Shown: positions 27,352 through 40,267, numbered from the stretch's first letter. The stretch is DNA of 64,000 nt from Triplophysa rosa (GCF_024868665.1 NC_079913.1:5413715-5477714); one strand, 5' to 3'. Numbers and translations are program-made. Notes: generated by a model from the sequence alone, not told the origin.

Positions 27352-27870
27352 TCGTACTCATTTAGCCTATACACGTCGGACTCTGTATCGACTAACTTAC
27401 AGCTGAAGAGCGCGCGCATTGATATTTTCCATTATTCACGGCTCAGCTCGATTTGCTTTAAACACGAGTGGCGAAATATAAAGAATGTACAGCTTTGTTG
27501 ATTATTTTGGATAATTCAGAAAAACAAGTTATACAACAGGGCAGTGTACTTTGCGTTGCCGTCCGGGTCCTAAAGCCGGTCGCGTATTCACCTTTTTGGC
27601 GGGTCACCCAGCGCGTGCCCAAATGGTTCAACTGTGGCCGTGTTCAAAATCATTAAATGCGATGATGGAAAGTGTCTTGTTAGAGCAAGGATAATTTTTT
27701 CGTCCCGAACCAGCCAGTGTGATTTATGCATATAGAGTGAATTTATTTATTATCAGAATACATTTTCGCATTTTAAGGCAAATTTGGAGTGTGTAGAAGA
27801 GCAACGCAAAGGAAGTCGATATCCAAGCATCCCCAGTGTACTTAAAAGTATAAAGGACTTGAGTGGAGTA

Positions 27871-30800
27871 ATGGTGGTAAATACGGTCCACTGGTTCAGG
27901 AAGGGCTTGCGGCTCCACGAAAATCCTTCACTCAGAGACTCCATTGAGGGAGCGCACACTGTCCGCTGTGTGTACATCCTCGACCCCTGGTTCGCAGGGT
28001 CTTCTAACGTTGGGATCAGCCGGTGGAGGTAATGGATGCCAAATAAAAATATCTTTGGGCAGTCGTGGCAGACCAATGCATAACTCTTCTGTTCTTTATT
28101 CTGTTCTAGTCTTTTTTTCTACTGTATTCTATTCTGCTATATATTATATTTACTCTACTTTATTATACTCTATTCTGTTCTGCTGAATCTATTCATACTT
28201 ATTTATGAGTATGTATTTCCATACTCTGATTTTGCTTAACTAAATAAAAATTGAGCATAAGCTGCTACCAATGTACTGTGCAGTAGTAACAATTTTTTTT
28301 AACGCATCAGCTTGTTTTGAACTTTATCATCTTGAGAAGTTATAAGAATTTATCAGTTATTATTTAGCTGTGTTATAGATAATGAGGGACAAAATTAGTG
28401 ACTGGTTGCTGCATTACTGTCATTAATGCTTAATACAAAATAGTTTTCTTAAAGGCTGAATTTAGGCCAAATTGTTGAGTCTACTGACTGTTGTCTTGTT
28501 TGTACACTGAAAGCTTTGGTTTTAAATAGGAAATAGAAGGGAATAGTGTTTACAAACATGACAATTTGAATGGTTTGATTTGGCACAGTTTGTTTATTTC
28601 TATTCAAAGGCTATTTGGCATCTAAAGAGACGAGTGTTTATAAACTGTTTTGGTTTGACCCCTTTGAGGTCACAATGAACAAATGATGCAAGTTAAAATA
28701 TTCTGAAGAGAGTTTAGACAGATAGAAACTTTATTATTGGCAATTACATAGCATCAGTATGTGTAGGATTTTGTGATATACCAAGTGATATTAAGTATTT
28801 TTTAAGACTTAAATTTGTACATTTAAAGCAGAAACACTGTCCATCCTGGTAGGATCTGCATATTCAAACTCAAAGGACTCTATGTATGTATTTGGAGTCC
28901 TATTATATACTGTATTTTATATAGTATATCAGTTAGTTCTGGTCATGGAATCTATTCCAAGAGTGCTGATATAACACTAGAAAGTTACTTACTGTTTTGT
29001 TTCACTCCATTAGAAGTAATACTATGACAAAGTTATTGATCAATTCCTCAGTACCTGCCATGGCCAAATCAAAGCTGTGCTGATTTATAGCTATAACGCA
29101 CGCACCTTTACTTATGTGATTTTGCTTTAATATGTAATACTTGCATCAGTTCTTCACACCCATGGTTACCAAGGTTGTGTCATTTTGGTTGAAAAGAATC
29201 CAATTATTTTTGCGCAGTTATACAACATATAACCATATACAATAAATATTTAACAATTTAACAATATTCTGGCATGTGGTGCATGTGTATTTGGTTTCTA
29301 TTAATGTGTATTCAATTTCACACACACCTCACATCTGCTGGCACAGGTGATCTGATGGTACCATGTGTGATGTAAGAGTGCATACAGTAGTGTTCCCCGC
29401 CTTCATCCTCTTTTTCTGTCTCTATTGTGATGGGAACAGAAATGGGTCAGTGTATTATAGAGGGTGATCACAAGGACTACTAAATGCTTAGTAATGAGCC
29501 GTGGTGACCTACTTAATCAGAAAACAGGGTAGTTTATGTAAACTGTCGAAGATTTTGACAAGATGTAAAATTATGAAGTAATATTAAAATATCCTTAAAA
29601 TGCTGCTGTGCCTGTTTGGATATGTGTGTTTCTAATGGCTCTGTGAAATGCAACAAAACGAGTATGCTGGGCATTTATTTTAAGTTTGAGACGCAAGTTT
29701 AATACAGGTTTATGCTGTTGTCTAGTATAGATGTGCAAAACTACATATTTTTAATTGGAAGCCCAAAAAACGTAGACTGTTTCCGATTTATCTGGAAAAA
29801 AAAAATTTCAATGTAAAGCTTAAATATTCCAGTATATCTAGTATCACTTCAATTTTTTTGTAGTGACAAAAACAGACTGCTAATATATTTTATAATCTTG
29901 ATGAACTGCGCAAAAAACAACATACAATATGCCATCTGACATCAATCCACCATCTCTGTGACCAACAATGTCATATCTGTTCATCTGACCTGGGATCTGT
30001 TTGTGTGTCACTGGGTCAGACGACAGAGTGTGCCTTGCGACTCACAGCCGTATGATCAGAACCTGACTGAATGGAAGGTTATGGCTTACATGGATTTACA
30101 CATTATCACTGACTACGTGAAGAGAGGGGTGTTTTCTTGTACGGACATGCAGAGCAGACAGGATCGGACAGCGGTACGAAAATACAGGACAGCAACAGTC
30201 AGGGGATGTTAGCCAATTCTTAGTTGAAAGATACAATACATGATACAAAAAAAGCTGCTGCCGTTTAGATCTATTTGAGGTGACCCAACCTGATTTTGTA
30301 TTGTGCAACAATTATAACTCAATATTGTACAGACATAGCCAAGTGTTTTTTCTCCAAGAAATGGCTTTACCTCCAGTGGCTGTGCTACTTGGCAACACTG
30401 AAGCCCACTCACAGATTGGGATTCCACATGGGACTGAATCGCATTATTGCAAATGTATCATATTTGCCAAGATTTTTGCTTTCTTAACTGTTCGCATTTG
30501 AGTTTTTCAGATAGACTGATAATCAGTCAATACCACTGATGAATGTTTCAGTGAGATCTGTACTGAGATGTGTGTGTGCGTGTGCGTGCGTGCGTGCGTG
30601 CGTGTGTGTGTGTGCGTGTGCTAATGGAATCGAACGACAACAAATTTTAGATATGTCCCTTCAGTTTATGCCACAGTGTCTGCACCCTTTTTAGGAAGGT
30701 CAACCTTAACTTTTTGACTTAATTTTAACATTAAAAATACATATTTCACCTTTAAGAAATAAATCAGACCTCTGACCTTGACAAAATGTTGGACTGCTTG

Positions 30801-33800
30801 CACTCAAAAACTCAATGCTTAGACATCATCTTGTGCCTTTACGCACTCACTCCCAAATAAAAATCCACGTAAGGCAAATGTGCTTTTGTAAATTCTATAA
30901 CATTTTTAGAGAAGAGAGGTTAGCTAGAGGATGGAGCTTTCCTCTTACTCAGCACTTGAGGTTATCTGAGATCCCAAAGACAAGAGGAACTGGGTTTCTG
31001 GGTCAAAACTGAATCACAGCCAGGTGCTATTATTTACTTCTGTCGCTTGCTATTTCAAAATCTTATCTGAAAATTATAACCACAATTACAGCAGCATATA
31101 ACTCTGTGCCAAATTATGTTTCCGCCAGTTCTTTGTTTTTATTTGTTCTATCGGTCTAACTACTAACTGAAACTTCACACAACAACATGCAGTTAACTAT
31201 ACAGCTACATAGCAGCGAGGGATCTGTCATGATAGAAAGACAAAAAATAGATTTGTTTAGCAAGCATTAGATCTGATTGGCTGACTGGATTTTATGCAGC
31301 AATGAGGACACTGGGGCTTTTTAATCATTTCAAAAGTTTTGTTGATAAGCAGATAAGACCAATTTCTGACCCAGCATTGAACATTCAAGCACAAATAATA
31401 ATAAACAGAATAATGGCAGCTATACAAGGATGACAATCTATTCTAACAGCATCACTGTGAATAAAAATATATCAAGAATGTTACATTAGCACAGTTCTCA
31501 TTTACTGAATGCTCTGCTGTTTTATTAAGAGTATTCTTGCTAGTGATATCAAGCTGACTCAAGTGTTCTGTTTTTCTTCAGTATTTCACCTGTACGCTTT
31601 AAAGCACCGACTTATGCAAGCAGCACATTTTTATTTTGTTAGAAAAATTATGTTTGATTAAAATAAATGTCAAATTAATGTGTAATACGAGTGCCTGAAA
31701 ATAACAGCAAATTCAGTTTAATGTAGTAATTTAGGAAAACTCTTATGAGGCATTTTAGCTTTAAGCAAATGACGGTATAACTACAACCATTAATCTGTCA
31801 TGGACAGCAGTATTTGAAATGATTTACGAATAATAATAGTATATTGCGCAATTAGATTTGTTATTGCATGTAACATTTGCTTGTTATTAGACTTTAATTA
31901 TGCATGAAATGTTATTTGTCAGCGTGCTGCTATATATAATGTCACTTGTGTTTCAGGTTTTTATTGCAGTGTTTGGAAGACTTGGATGCCAGCCTCCGCA
32001 AACTTAATTCTCGTCTCTTTGTTATCCGCGGCCAACCCACTGATGTCTTCCCAAGGCTGTTTAAGGTATGATTTACATAGCAATGACAACAACGCATTTT
32101 GAATTAACCGGGTTTTAAGTAACCAAACGAAAGTAGTGATAGTACTAACTAGACCATTTTTTTGGATGTGACAGTAGTTTAACTGTTTTCACGGTAGTGT
32201 TTTTCCTTAAATTAGTTTTTTGGCACTACCGTAAATAGCGTGTGCATGTGTATTTTTTTAAAACAAAACCAGGAGAAAGGTTTTTGGCTGTTAGGTGTCT
32301 AATACTAAAGTAATTATAATCTTGCAGAAATAAACTAATTTTATATAATACATTTCCTTAATTAGATGAAGTTATTTATTGTGTCGTGACAACTGCTTTA
32401 CCTCTCTGTGTTCTATAAATAGTACTGTTCTCATGAGTGAATCATTTTCGCCCCCTAATGATATGACACTGTAATTCACGCAGGAGTGGAACATTACTCG
32501 CCTGTCCTACGAGTATGACTCTGAGCCGTTTGGGAAGGAACGAGATGCAGCCATTAGGAAGCTGGCCAATGAGGCGGGTGTGGAGGTGATAGTACGCATC
32601 TCCCACACTCTCTATGATCTGGACAAGTATGTACTTCATTTAATTTCTTCATTAACTGTAACAACCACATACTGTCACTTTTTTCTACCAGTTTAGAAAG
32701 CTATAGTAAAATTTAAATATTAAATGTACTCACTGGTGTCTCTCAGGATCATAGAGCTGAATGGAGGTCAGTCTCCTCTCACGTACAAGCGCTTCCAGAC
32801 ACTCATCAGCAGAATGGAAGCGGTGGAGACACCTGCAGAAACCATCACAGCAGAGGTCATGGGGTCGTGCACCACACCAATCTCTGATGACCATGATGAG
32901 AAATTTGGGGTTCCTTCTCTGGAAGAGCTTGGTTAGTCTCTTATCTGTCTAGAAAATCTTTATGAAATCCCAGACTTTTCTTGCTGGCGAAGTCAAGCTA
33001 ATAGTTTATATTTTTACTTACCACAAAGCCAAAAATAATAAACAGCTATTTTTAACATTTTTATATTCCTATTTTTAGGATTTGACACAGAGGGTCTGTC
33101 CTCGGCCGTGTGGCCGGGTGGAGAAACAGAGGCCCTCACTCGCCTAGAAAGACACCTGGAAAGGAAGGTCAGTAAAATTAGTTACCTTTCACTCTGTAGT
33201 CCCAAAATCTATATTTCATAATCCTACAGTTTCGAACCTTTAAAACTCAAAACAGAGATCCACAGTTGTTAGTTTTCTGCCTAAAATAAATCTAATCCCA
33301 AACTTTCTCTGTTAGGCTTGGGTGGCCAACTTTGAGCGTCCAAGAATGAATGCCAATTCCCTGCTGGCCAGCCCAACTGGCCTCAGCCCATATTTAAGAT
33401 TCGGCTGCCTCTCCTGTCGACTCTTCTATTTCAAACTCACAGACCTTTACAGGAAGGTGAGCATGTAGTTGAAGCACATCCTACATCTTTCAGTGTAATT
33501 CATTGTAGATTTTCTTACATTGTCACTTTCTTTTCAGGTCAAAAAGAACAGCTCACCTCCTCTGTCCCTTTACGGCCAGCTACTTTGGCGTGAATTTTTT
33601 TACACAGCTGCCACAAACAACCCGCGCTTTGACAAGATGGAGGGCAACCCTATTTGCGTGCAGATCCCATGGGACAAGAACCCAGAAGCTTTGGCCAAGT
33701 GGGCCGAGGGCAGGACTGGTTTTCCCTGGATTGATGCCATCATGACCCAGCTGAGGCAGGAAGGCTGGATCCACCACCTGGCCCGGCATGCGGTTGCTTG

Positions 33801-35860
33801 TTTCCTCACCCGTGGAGACATGTGGATCAGCTGGGAGGAAGGCATGAAGGTATAAAGGGCATTTTGATGGGAGTGACCTACTTAAAGGTCCCAGCTGAAA
33901 ATGTTTCATTGCCCAGTAATATATTACATTACCTGCACTAATAAAGCAATAAGCCCCAAGAAGCAGTGGGTTACAGTGCATTTTATAACAGCTAAGGGCG
34001 TTGTGGCACGACGCGAAGCGGACACATGCATCCGTCACATGCATCTGTCTTCACAGGTCTTTGAGGAACTGTTGCTGGATGCAGACTGGAGCGTGAATGC
34101 TGGAAGCTGGATGTGGCTCTCCTGCAGCTCCTTCTTCCAGCAGTTCTTCCACTGCTACTGTCCCATGGGCTTCGGGCGCCGCACTGACCCCAACGGAGAC
34201 TACATACGGTGAGCCATGGCCTGTTTACACTGAGCTCAATGTGACGTAAAATATTTGCAGACTGTACCAAGTCAAAATGTAATCATTTTCTGAACTTTTA
34301 AATTGATGTTTGTGTTGATGGTCTGACTGTTCTTATTACCTCGTAGGCGGTATTTACCTGTCTTAAGGGGATTCCCTGCCAAGTATATCTACGACCCATG
34401 GAATGCCCCCGAAAGTGTCCAGAAAGCATCTAAATGCATCATTGGTGTACACTATCCAAAGCCCATGGTGCATCATGCTGAGGCAAGCCGTCTCAACATA
34501 GAGCGCATGAAACAGATCTACCAGCAACTTTCCTGCTACCGGGGCCTGGGTAAGATAATCATTACGAGTTATAATGTGGCCCTTCCAATAACCCCAACCG
34601 TCAAATGTATACTGTATTTTATCATCGGACTACTGTGTCTATAGATATTGTATATACTGAAATCTAGAGCCTTATATTATGTTATGTCAAAGTTAAAGCT
34701 GCAAAAAATCAAATAAGTTAATGAGCAACTACAAAAAAGTCACACTGACTTTTAGATTTTGATGCTTGATATGAATTTTTAAGGCTTTAATAATTTATGA
34801 AAGATGTTGCTTGAATAGCAATTTTTATCCCTGAATTAGCAGAGAAAGATATCCTGGAATGAGTTTGCTTCATTTGACTGAGGTCTTACCTCCTATAGGT
34901 CTGCTGGCAACTGTGCCATCCAACCCAAATGGAAATGGAGAGAACTCAATCAACTTAATGGGATTCCAAACAGGAGATATGAGCAAGGAAGTCACAGCAT
35001 CTTCAGGTTAGCACAGACAACACTTGCTCCATACATTTATTATAGCAGGTACATCTTTCTACTCTTTCTATTCTAATTATATTTAGTCTAATTTGACTAG
35101 TTTATAATTCTAAAAATGTGTAAGAACAATAATGCTTCCACTAAAATGTCACATTTTTGAATTCATCGCTTGTCTCTCAACAATTGATTCTCTGTTGATT
35201 TCAGGCTATCAGATGCTACCCACATCTCAAGGAGAATGGCAGGGGAGGACTATGGTTTATTCGCAAGGAGACAACCAACCGCGAAGCAGCACACAATTTC
35301 AAGGTACAAACTAAGAAGCGGTAGACAGACTATTCGACCTGCAACCAACTAGTCAAGTATTGTATGGATGCCTCAACAAAAAAAAACTGTGAACTTTTAG
35401 ACCGATTAGTCAAGTAGTGCTGCAACAGTCTAGTACATTCTATAAAATTTTGTTTAGCAACTTTTCTAAAGTACAAAATATACTAATATGGCAATTACAC
35501 ATCACCATCTATGTCTGCAAATAGTGTTCCACAATGAGTTTTACATAATCTGTGAAACTATGACATCAATTAGAAACATGCTTTTATGATGCAGGTTTTG
35601 CCGCCAACAGTAATGGCATGATGTTCTACAGGCAAGACATGCAGCAAACACATGGTCCTGCTGTACAGCAAGGTAAAAGAGCTCCACGTTTAAACTGAGA
35701 CAGGTCTAATGACATAAAGTGTTACAGTAAGCATTATAATCTTTAAATGTCTTTGCCAGGGCAAAGGCTGCACAGCAGTACACTCCAGACGTCTGGAAAA
35801 CGACACAATGAGGAGTCTGGTCCTACCACAGGGTCAAAACTTCAGAGACAGAGCTCTTAA
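27871..35860 (+). CDS. cry1: Cryptochrome circadian regulator 1-type protein, 13 coding exons
   Basis: Encodes a 625-residue CRY1-class repressor of CLOCK/BMAL1. Exons: 27871-28028, 31957-32065, 32484-32626, 32747-32931, 33079-33167, 33316-33456, 33538-33849, 34057-34208, 34347-34549, 34899-35006, 35205-35303, 35595-35672, 35760-35860. All introns are GT-AG and phases close exactly. Residues 1-497 are the photolyase-homology region: start [20 protein letters not shown], alpha/beta domain, then FAD domain with [40 protein letters not shown] and [17 protein letters not shown]. The helix [15 protein letters not shown] is the PER/FBXL3-contact region. Residues 498-625 are a fish-type tail ending GKRHNEESG...KLQRQSS, recognisably CRY1 (human ends near GKRPSQEE). 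Start chosen at 27871 because homology begins there. Teleosts have several cry1 copies (cry1aa/ab/ba/bb); I cannot say which this is. abtb3 next door supports the CRY1 locus. Confidence 0.95.
28085..28190. repeat. Degenerate TATTCTA-type simple repeat in cry1 intron 1
   Basis: Pyrimidine-rich iterations of TATTCTG, TATTCTA and CTACTTTATTATACT, about 100 bases, 55 bases after the exon 1 donor. No other content is seen in the 3.9 kb intron apart from the GT tract further on. Confidence 0.6.
30569..30620. repeat. (GT)n/(GCGT)n microsatellite in cry1 intron 1
   Basis: Uninterrupted alternating purine-pyrimidine sequence of GTGT and GCGT units over about 50 bases. Such DNA can adopt Z-form; no function is claimed. 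Confidence 0.9.
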
Positions 35861-36714
35861 ATAACAGGTTTGTCACTGTGTATTACAAAGTGGATATGCA
35901 GCAAATAACACTACTTTTTACCTTATAATGTTTGCTGTTGCCTTTCTTATGTGCTTTTCAGAAATGTCAGAGGTCCACGCACAGTGGCAGCCACCACCAC
36001 TTGAGAACTGAATTATCGAGTTGTTACGTTTTGCGATTTTCCAGAAGAAACCAAAATCCTATTCAAGGGAGTGCATGATTCAACACATGGCACTTCTAAA
36101 TGATCAGATTGCACATAAATACAGGGACTTCACCCAAGCGGTCACCAACATCCTGACAACTTTGGAATTACGTTGCGGCTCTGTGGTGTACACTGCTGCA
36201 ATGTTCTGTCAACGTTGAGTTCATGTTCGGACTGTTTGCGACTAAATTTTTGTGTATATAAGGATCCGACGAATACTCACATACAAAATGTGCATATTTA
36301 ATATTGTATGTGCTTTCTCTATTTCATGTAGCCATAGACCCATTGATATATTTTTGATATAAAGAATTGTTGTGGATCAATTTTACTCTCTTATCTTTAT
36401 GAAAAACAAAAAATCGAAGCATTTGTAGACTGTCCATGCAGTACACTGCTAAGGCTCTCATTGGACTGCTTGTTTGCACTTTATTTTTATGTCTACTTTG
36501 CTCTCTAGCACAGCCGAGTGTGATGTCTATGTCTTCATTTGCTCTTTACAGACTAGCATCTGTCTTATACACATTCTGTGTTATTTCTATGTGGTCTTCT
36601 CACTAACCCCATTTTTCTCTAATGCATTTGGGTGTCCTGTTAGCAGATCATTACTGTATACTGTATATAAAATTCACCACGTTTCTCATCCTCAAGTTGT
36701 GCTTGTTTAATAAA
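35861..36714 (+). other. cry1: cry1 3' UTR with a possible short intron
   Basis: After the stop TAA (35858-35860) a possible GT donor lies at 35868 and a TTTTCAG acceptor at 35961, so 35868-35961 may be an intron within the 3' UTR. The UTR would then run from 35962 to a polyadenylation signal, AATAAA, at 36709-36714. The donor (GTTTGT) is poor, so retention is equally possible. Confidence 0.6.
36709..36714 (+). promoter_or_regulatory. Likely polyadenylation signal of cry1 (AATAAA)
   Basis: A canonical AATAAA about 850 bases after the cry1 stop, followed within 20 bases by TGTACATGTTGACTCGGTTG, a T/G-rich stretch suitable for cleavage-factor binding. Confidence 0.6.
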
Positions 36715-37454
36715 GTGTAAATGTACATGTTGACTCGGTTGTTTACTTACAGGACCCTGTTCTGTCATACAAAGAGACCTGTTATGAAAATAGCATTCAG
36801 AAGTTGTCAAAATATCAAACATTCATTTTCATTGGATGTAGTTCTGTCAAGCTGAATGTGTGCCAGCATATACCACAGCTCTAGTTAGTCACTAAACATG
36901 TTTTGGTAAGCTCAGAAAGGTTCAAATACTTTTTTGATTATAAAAGTATTAAAGTGTATACTTTGTCACATACAAAGCGTTCGGACATTAAAGAAGCTGC
37001 AAAGTTATACTATGTGCTAAAAACATTGACTGAAATATTGATTGATAGATAGCTCACCAAGGCAGGTCAGAACGAAAACCGGGAACTTCGTTTATAAAAA
37101 CACTCTTTCATGACGATGTGATTACTACACGGCATCCTAGAGACTGAAACATGTGCATTGGATCATAAATAGACTGAAGATAGTGTTTGCTACAAGTGTT
37201 AGTCATGATGAATGGCCCTAAAACACCGTTCTACCACGCCTCCGTGTTGCGTAAGAACTGACGTCACCGCTCTCGTTTCTTTACGTTTAGTAAACTGCAA
37301 AGTTGAAAATCATGGTTTGGAGGTGAACATTCAAGTGAAGCCGCATGAAGTTTCTCCTTTTTTGTTCCTCGTAAATAACATTAAATATTATGTTATGAAA
37401 TTATGAAAAGCCTTATTTAAGAAACATCTTCTAACAACACATCGGCAAAATGTC

Positions 37455-37543
37455 TCCTTCGAGCCGGATTCGAACCAGCGACCTAAGGATTACAGTGTAA
37501 TACAGTCTACAGTCCTCCGCTCTACCAACTGAGCTATCGAAGG
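37455..37543 (-). tRNA. tRNA-Tyr (GTA anticodon) with a 16-base intron
   Basis: The minus strand begins CCTTCGATAGCTCAGTTGGT and ends GGTTCGAATCCGGCTCGAAG plus GA. The 7-base acceptor arms CCTTCGA and TCGAAGG pair fully. The A box (TAGCTCAGTTGG) and B box (GGTTCGAATCC) of the RNA polymerase III internal promoter are both intact. The anticodon loop is C-T-GTA-G-A once a 16-base intron (37491-37506) is removed after position 37, the usual site; the mature tRNA is then 73 bases before CCA addition. Eukaryotic tRNA-Tyr genes normally carry such introns. A run of four T on the minus strand (37450-37447), four bases past the 3' end, is a pol III terminator. The gene stands alone, without tandem copies in this window. 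Confidence 0.97.
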
Positions 37544-38382
37544 CCTACGTCATGAGGATCTGACGTTCCTTTACAACGAGTATGTAACGTTTATGTTAAA
37601 AATATCATCTATTTTTTATTTTTAAGATATTGGCGTAGGTACAGATGATTTGTACTCAAAAGCAATACGTAAGGGCGAGAAATTAAAGCAAAGGGATTTC
37701 GTGTAACGTTAGTTTTCAACACACACAAAGAAAAATAACTTGCATCACAAATAGACATTGTCTGATGTTTTCAAATATGATTTTTGTCCACACTAAATAA
37801 ACATGTAACGTTAACGTTATACACGTATAAAATCAATAATACCGTCAGTGTAAAGTTACAAATCAGAACCAAAAGTCGATTCTGAATATACAGAAACAGT
37901 TAACTACTAAAAGTTCTAAACATTAAGATTTTGAAAACTATTTAACTTTGATGTACGGAGTATGAGTATTGTACTGGGAGTGGTTATTTGTGGCTCCTGT
38001 CAATCATCACAAACCCTCTGCTTCTATTGATAGATGCAGCTGTCTCTTGCTGTGTCTACCCAATCAGGAATCTGATTTAAATAAGACCGCCACCTGTCAC
38101 TCACAAATTACATGCTGGCACACTTGAAGAGAATCTCTCCACCAGTGTAAGGGTACTGTGGGTAGTACCATCTAGAATCAAACAACTGCTTTTATCATTC
38201 TTAAGAGAACATAATTGTCCAGTTAGGGATTCTTGAGTTACCAGTCATCCTGTCTACTGTTGAGAATTAGTGCAGTCGAGTGCCATCAATTCCCTAACAG
38301 TCCTAAAACAAATGCCATCCCACCAACACTGTACACACAACACACTCTTATGAGCGCAATGTAAACAGCCAAAGTATTTGCT

Positions 38383-38645
38383 TTTGAAGGAATAGTTCGC
38401 CAAACAAGCAAAGTTCTTTAATCATTCACTCAACCTCATGTTATTCCAAACCAGTATGACTTCCTTTCCTTTTGGAAAACACAAAAGACATTTTTAAGAA
38501 CGTTGGTAATCCCATTGACTTCCATTATATGGACCACTGAGACGTTTCTAAAAATATCTTTTTTGTGTTCCACAGAAGAAAGAATCAACAACAGGTTTTG
38601 AACAATATGGGAGACGTTTTAAATTGGGGTGAACCATACCTTTAA
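38383..38645 (+). repeat. Decayed TTAAAGGG-family MITE
   Basis: The left end reads TTGAAGGAATAGTTCGCC, the right end GGGGTGAACCATACCTTTAA. Family core blocks (TTATTCCAAACCAGTATGAC, CCCATTGACTTCCATTATAT, TGTTCCACAGAAGAAAGAAT) are all present in order. Confidence 0.75.
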
Positions 38646-39342
38646 GGGCAAAAAATCTATATGGTCAACATTGTTATCAGTGTATGTGTGTACATATTGT
38701 ATGCATTTATATATAAAAATGGGCATGACTCAGTATTTTTTCCCTAAGGACTGGAGGTGATTCTGTAGAATTCCAACATCAGAGCCAGCTGAAATGTTAA
38801 TGGGAATTCTTAGTGTACAAATAGGATCTGGATAGACGCCACAAAACACTTGCCTGCCTTTGTCTGTTATCTTTATGTCTACCAATATCATGTTCCTTTC
38901 ACATTGTCTCAGTAGCGTAGTAAAAATCCTCTTCATTTTAAATATAGAAGCATTACATCATTTACAAAAATTAAAGATTTAAAAACATCTAAGTTTACAT
39001 TCCAAACTCATTTTTTCAAATCCAAAATGCAATATTTGTTACAAAGGCCTTAACAATTGCAGCTAAACAATAAGCTTAGTGGCTCAATATTAGTGCCTGA
39101 CTTGATCAAACATGGTGTGAAACAGGATCCTTACCCATGAACATATGTGCCGGTGCATCTGTTTGGAGTCTGAAATAGGCACACTTCACACCACAAAGGT
39201 TTTAGGGTGGGAGAGTCAGAGGTTGGAGGTCAGGGTCTGGGTATCGAGCTATAGGCGGAACAAAACAAGGCCCTGCATGGAAGAAAATAGATCCTTGATG
39301 CATCTGTCCAAAAAGCTTACCTCTGTCTCTTACAGCAAAGGT

Positions 39343-39397
39343 CACATGGGTGGGGCGGACCTTATAAAACCTTCAGGCTTCCATGGAGAACAGCTCA
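39343..39397 (+). promoter_or_regulatory. Core promoter of the intronless troponin T gene
   Basis: TATAAAA lies at 39363-39369. Thirty-four bases after its first T is a pyrimidine-rich initiator, CTCACTCTTTCC, with A at 39397, the expected spacing. Just upstream are an E-box CACATG (39343-39348) and a GC-rich GGTGGGGCGGA block. This leaves a 5' UTR of about 80 bases before the ATG at 39479. The start site is inferred. Confidence 0.65.
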
Positions 39398-39478
39398 CTC
39401 TTTCCTCTCTCTTCCTGGGCATAAAGTTAAATCGTTGGTCAGTGACCCTTTCTTCCTATAAAACTCAGAAGTAGCACC

Positions 39479-40267
39479 ATGTGTGACACAGAAGAGTACG
39501 TAGAGGAGTTTGAGGAGGAACAGGAGGAGGAGAACGAAGCGGAAGAGGCAGAGGCTGAGGAGGAGGTTGAAGAGGAAGAACATGAAAAAGAGGCAGAGGA
39601 GGAAACCAAGCCCAAACCTAAGATGTTTGTTCCCAACATTATAGCACCAAAGCTGCCTGATGGAGAGAAGGTGGACTTTGACGACCTCCACCGCAAGCGC
39701 TTGGAGAAAGACTTCAATGAACTTCAGGGTCTCATTGAGCACCACTTCAGCAACAGGCAGAAGGAAGAGGATGAACTTGTAACTCTGAAGAACCGCATCG
39801 AACGGCGCCGGGCTGAACGTGCCGAGCAGCAGCGGACCAGAGCCGAGCGAGAGCGAGAGAAGCAGGCACACCTGGCCGAGGAGAGGGCGCGGCGTGAGGA
39901 GGAGGCAGCCAAAATCCGTGCGGAGGACGATGTCAGGAAGAAGAAGATCCTCTCCAATAAGGGCTACGGGGGGTACCTGCAGAAAGTGGATCAGAAGAAA
40001 GGCAAGAGGCTGACGGAACGCGAGAAGAAGACTAAGGCGCTTATGGAGCGTCGCAAGCCCCTCAACATCGATCATCTGAACCAGGAGAAACTGGGAGAAA
40101 AAGCTCTGGACCTGTGGAAGTGGCTCTGTGTACTCCACGCAGAGAAGTTTGACCTGGCGGAGAAGCTAAGGAGGCAGAAGTATGACATCAATGTTCTGCG
40201 TAATCGCGTTAGTGACCATCAACGGGGAGCCAAGACAACTAAGAGCGCCAGGAAATCCTGGAAGTAA
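39479..40267 (+). CDS. Troponin T, slow/cardiac-like, complete intronless gene
   Basis: A 262-residue troponin T in one uninterrupted exon. TnT anchors the troponin complex to tropomyosin on sarcomeric thin filaments. Residues 1-47 are the acidic, Glu-rich head that begins [14 protein letters not shown], as in TnT. Residues 48-85 ([20 protein letters not shown]) are the start of the conserved tropomyosin-binding T1 region. Residues 85-150 are a charged coiled-coil-like helix (Arg/Glu-rich). Residues 190-262 carry the TnI/TnC-binding T2 region with [20 protein letters not shown] and [22 protein letters not shown] is typical of TNNT2/TNNT1, while [10 protein letters not shown] is also found in TNNT3, so paralogue assignment is uncertain. 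The carboxyl end, RKSWK, departs from the usual GRWK. Normal TNNT genes have ten or more exons, so this looks like an expressed retrogene. I recall intronless slow-muscle tnnt genes from zebrafish; this is probably one of them. Confidence 0.92.
   Translation: MCDTEEYVEEFEEEQEEENEAEEAEAEEEVEEEEHEKEAEEETKPKPKMFVPNIIAPKLPDGEKVDFDDLHRKRLEKDFNELQGLIEHHFSNRQKEEDELVTLKNRIERRRAERAEQQRTRAEREREKQAHLAEERARREEEAAKIRAEDDVRKKKILSNKGYGGYLQKVDQKKGKRLTEREKKTKALMERRKPLNIDHLNQEKLGEKALDLWKWLCVLHAEKFDLAEKLRRQKYDINVLRNRVSDHQRGAKTTKSARKSWK

Larger units (their letters stand above)
36731..39336. other. Intergenic region between cry1 and troponin T
   Basis: About 2.6 kb with no protein-coding exon seen. It contains the tRNA-Tyr gene at 37455-37543 and a decayed TTAAAGGG-family element at 38383-38645. 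Small open frames here have no recognisable similarity. Confidence 0.6.

Noticed and set aside
27784..27870. In-frame upstream ATG adding 29 residues to cry1
   Set aside because: Cryptochrome homology starts at MVVNTVHW (27871) and the extra residues resemble no CRY protein.
39395..40138. 247-residue open frame on the minus strand
   Set aside because: It is the antisense of the Glu/Lys/Arg-rich troponin T coding sequence, which naturally lacks stops in the reverse frame (Leu/Phe/Ser-rich).
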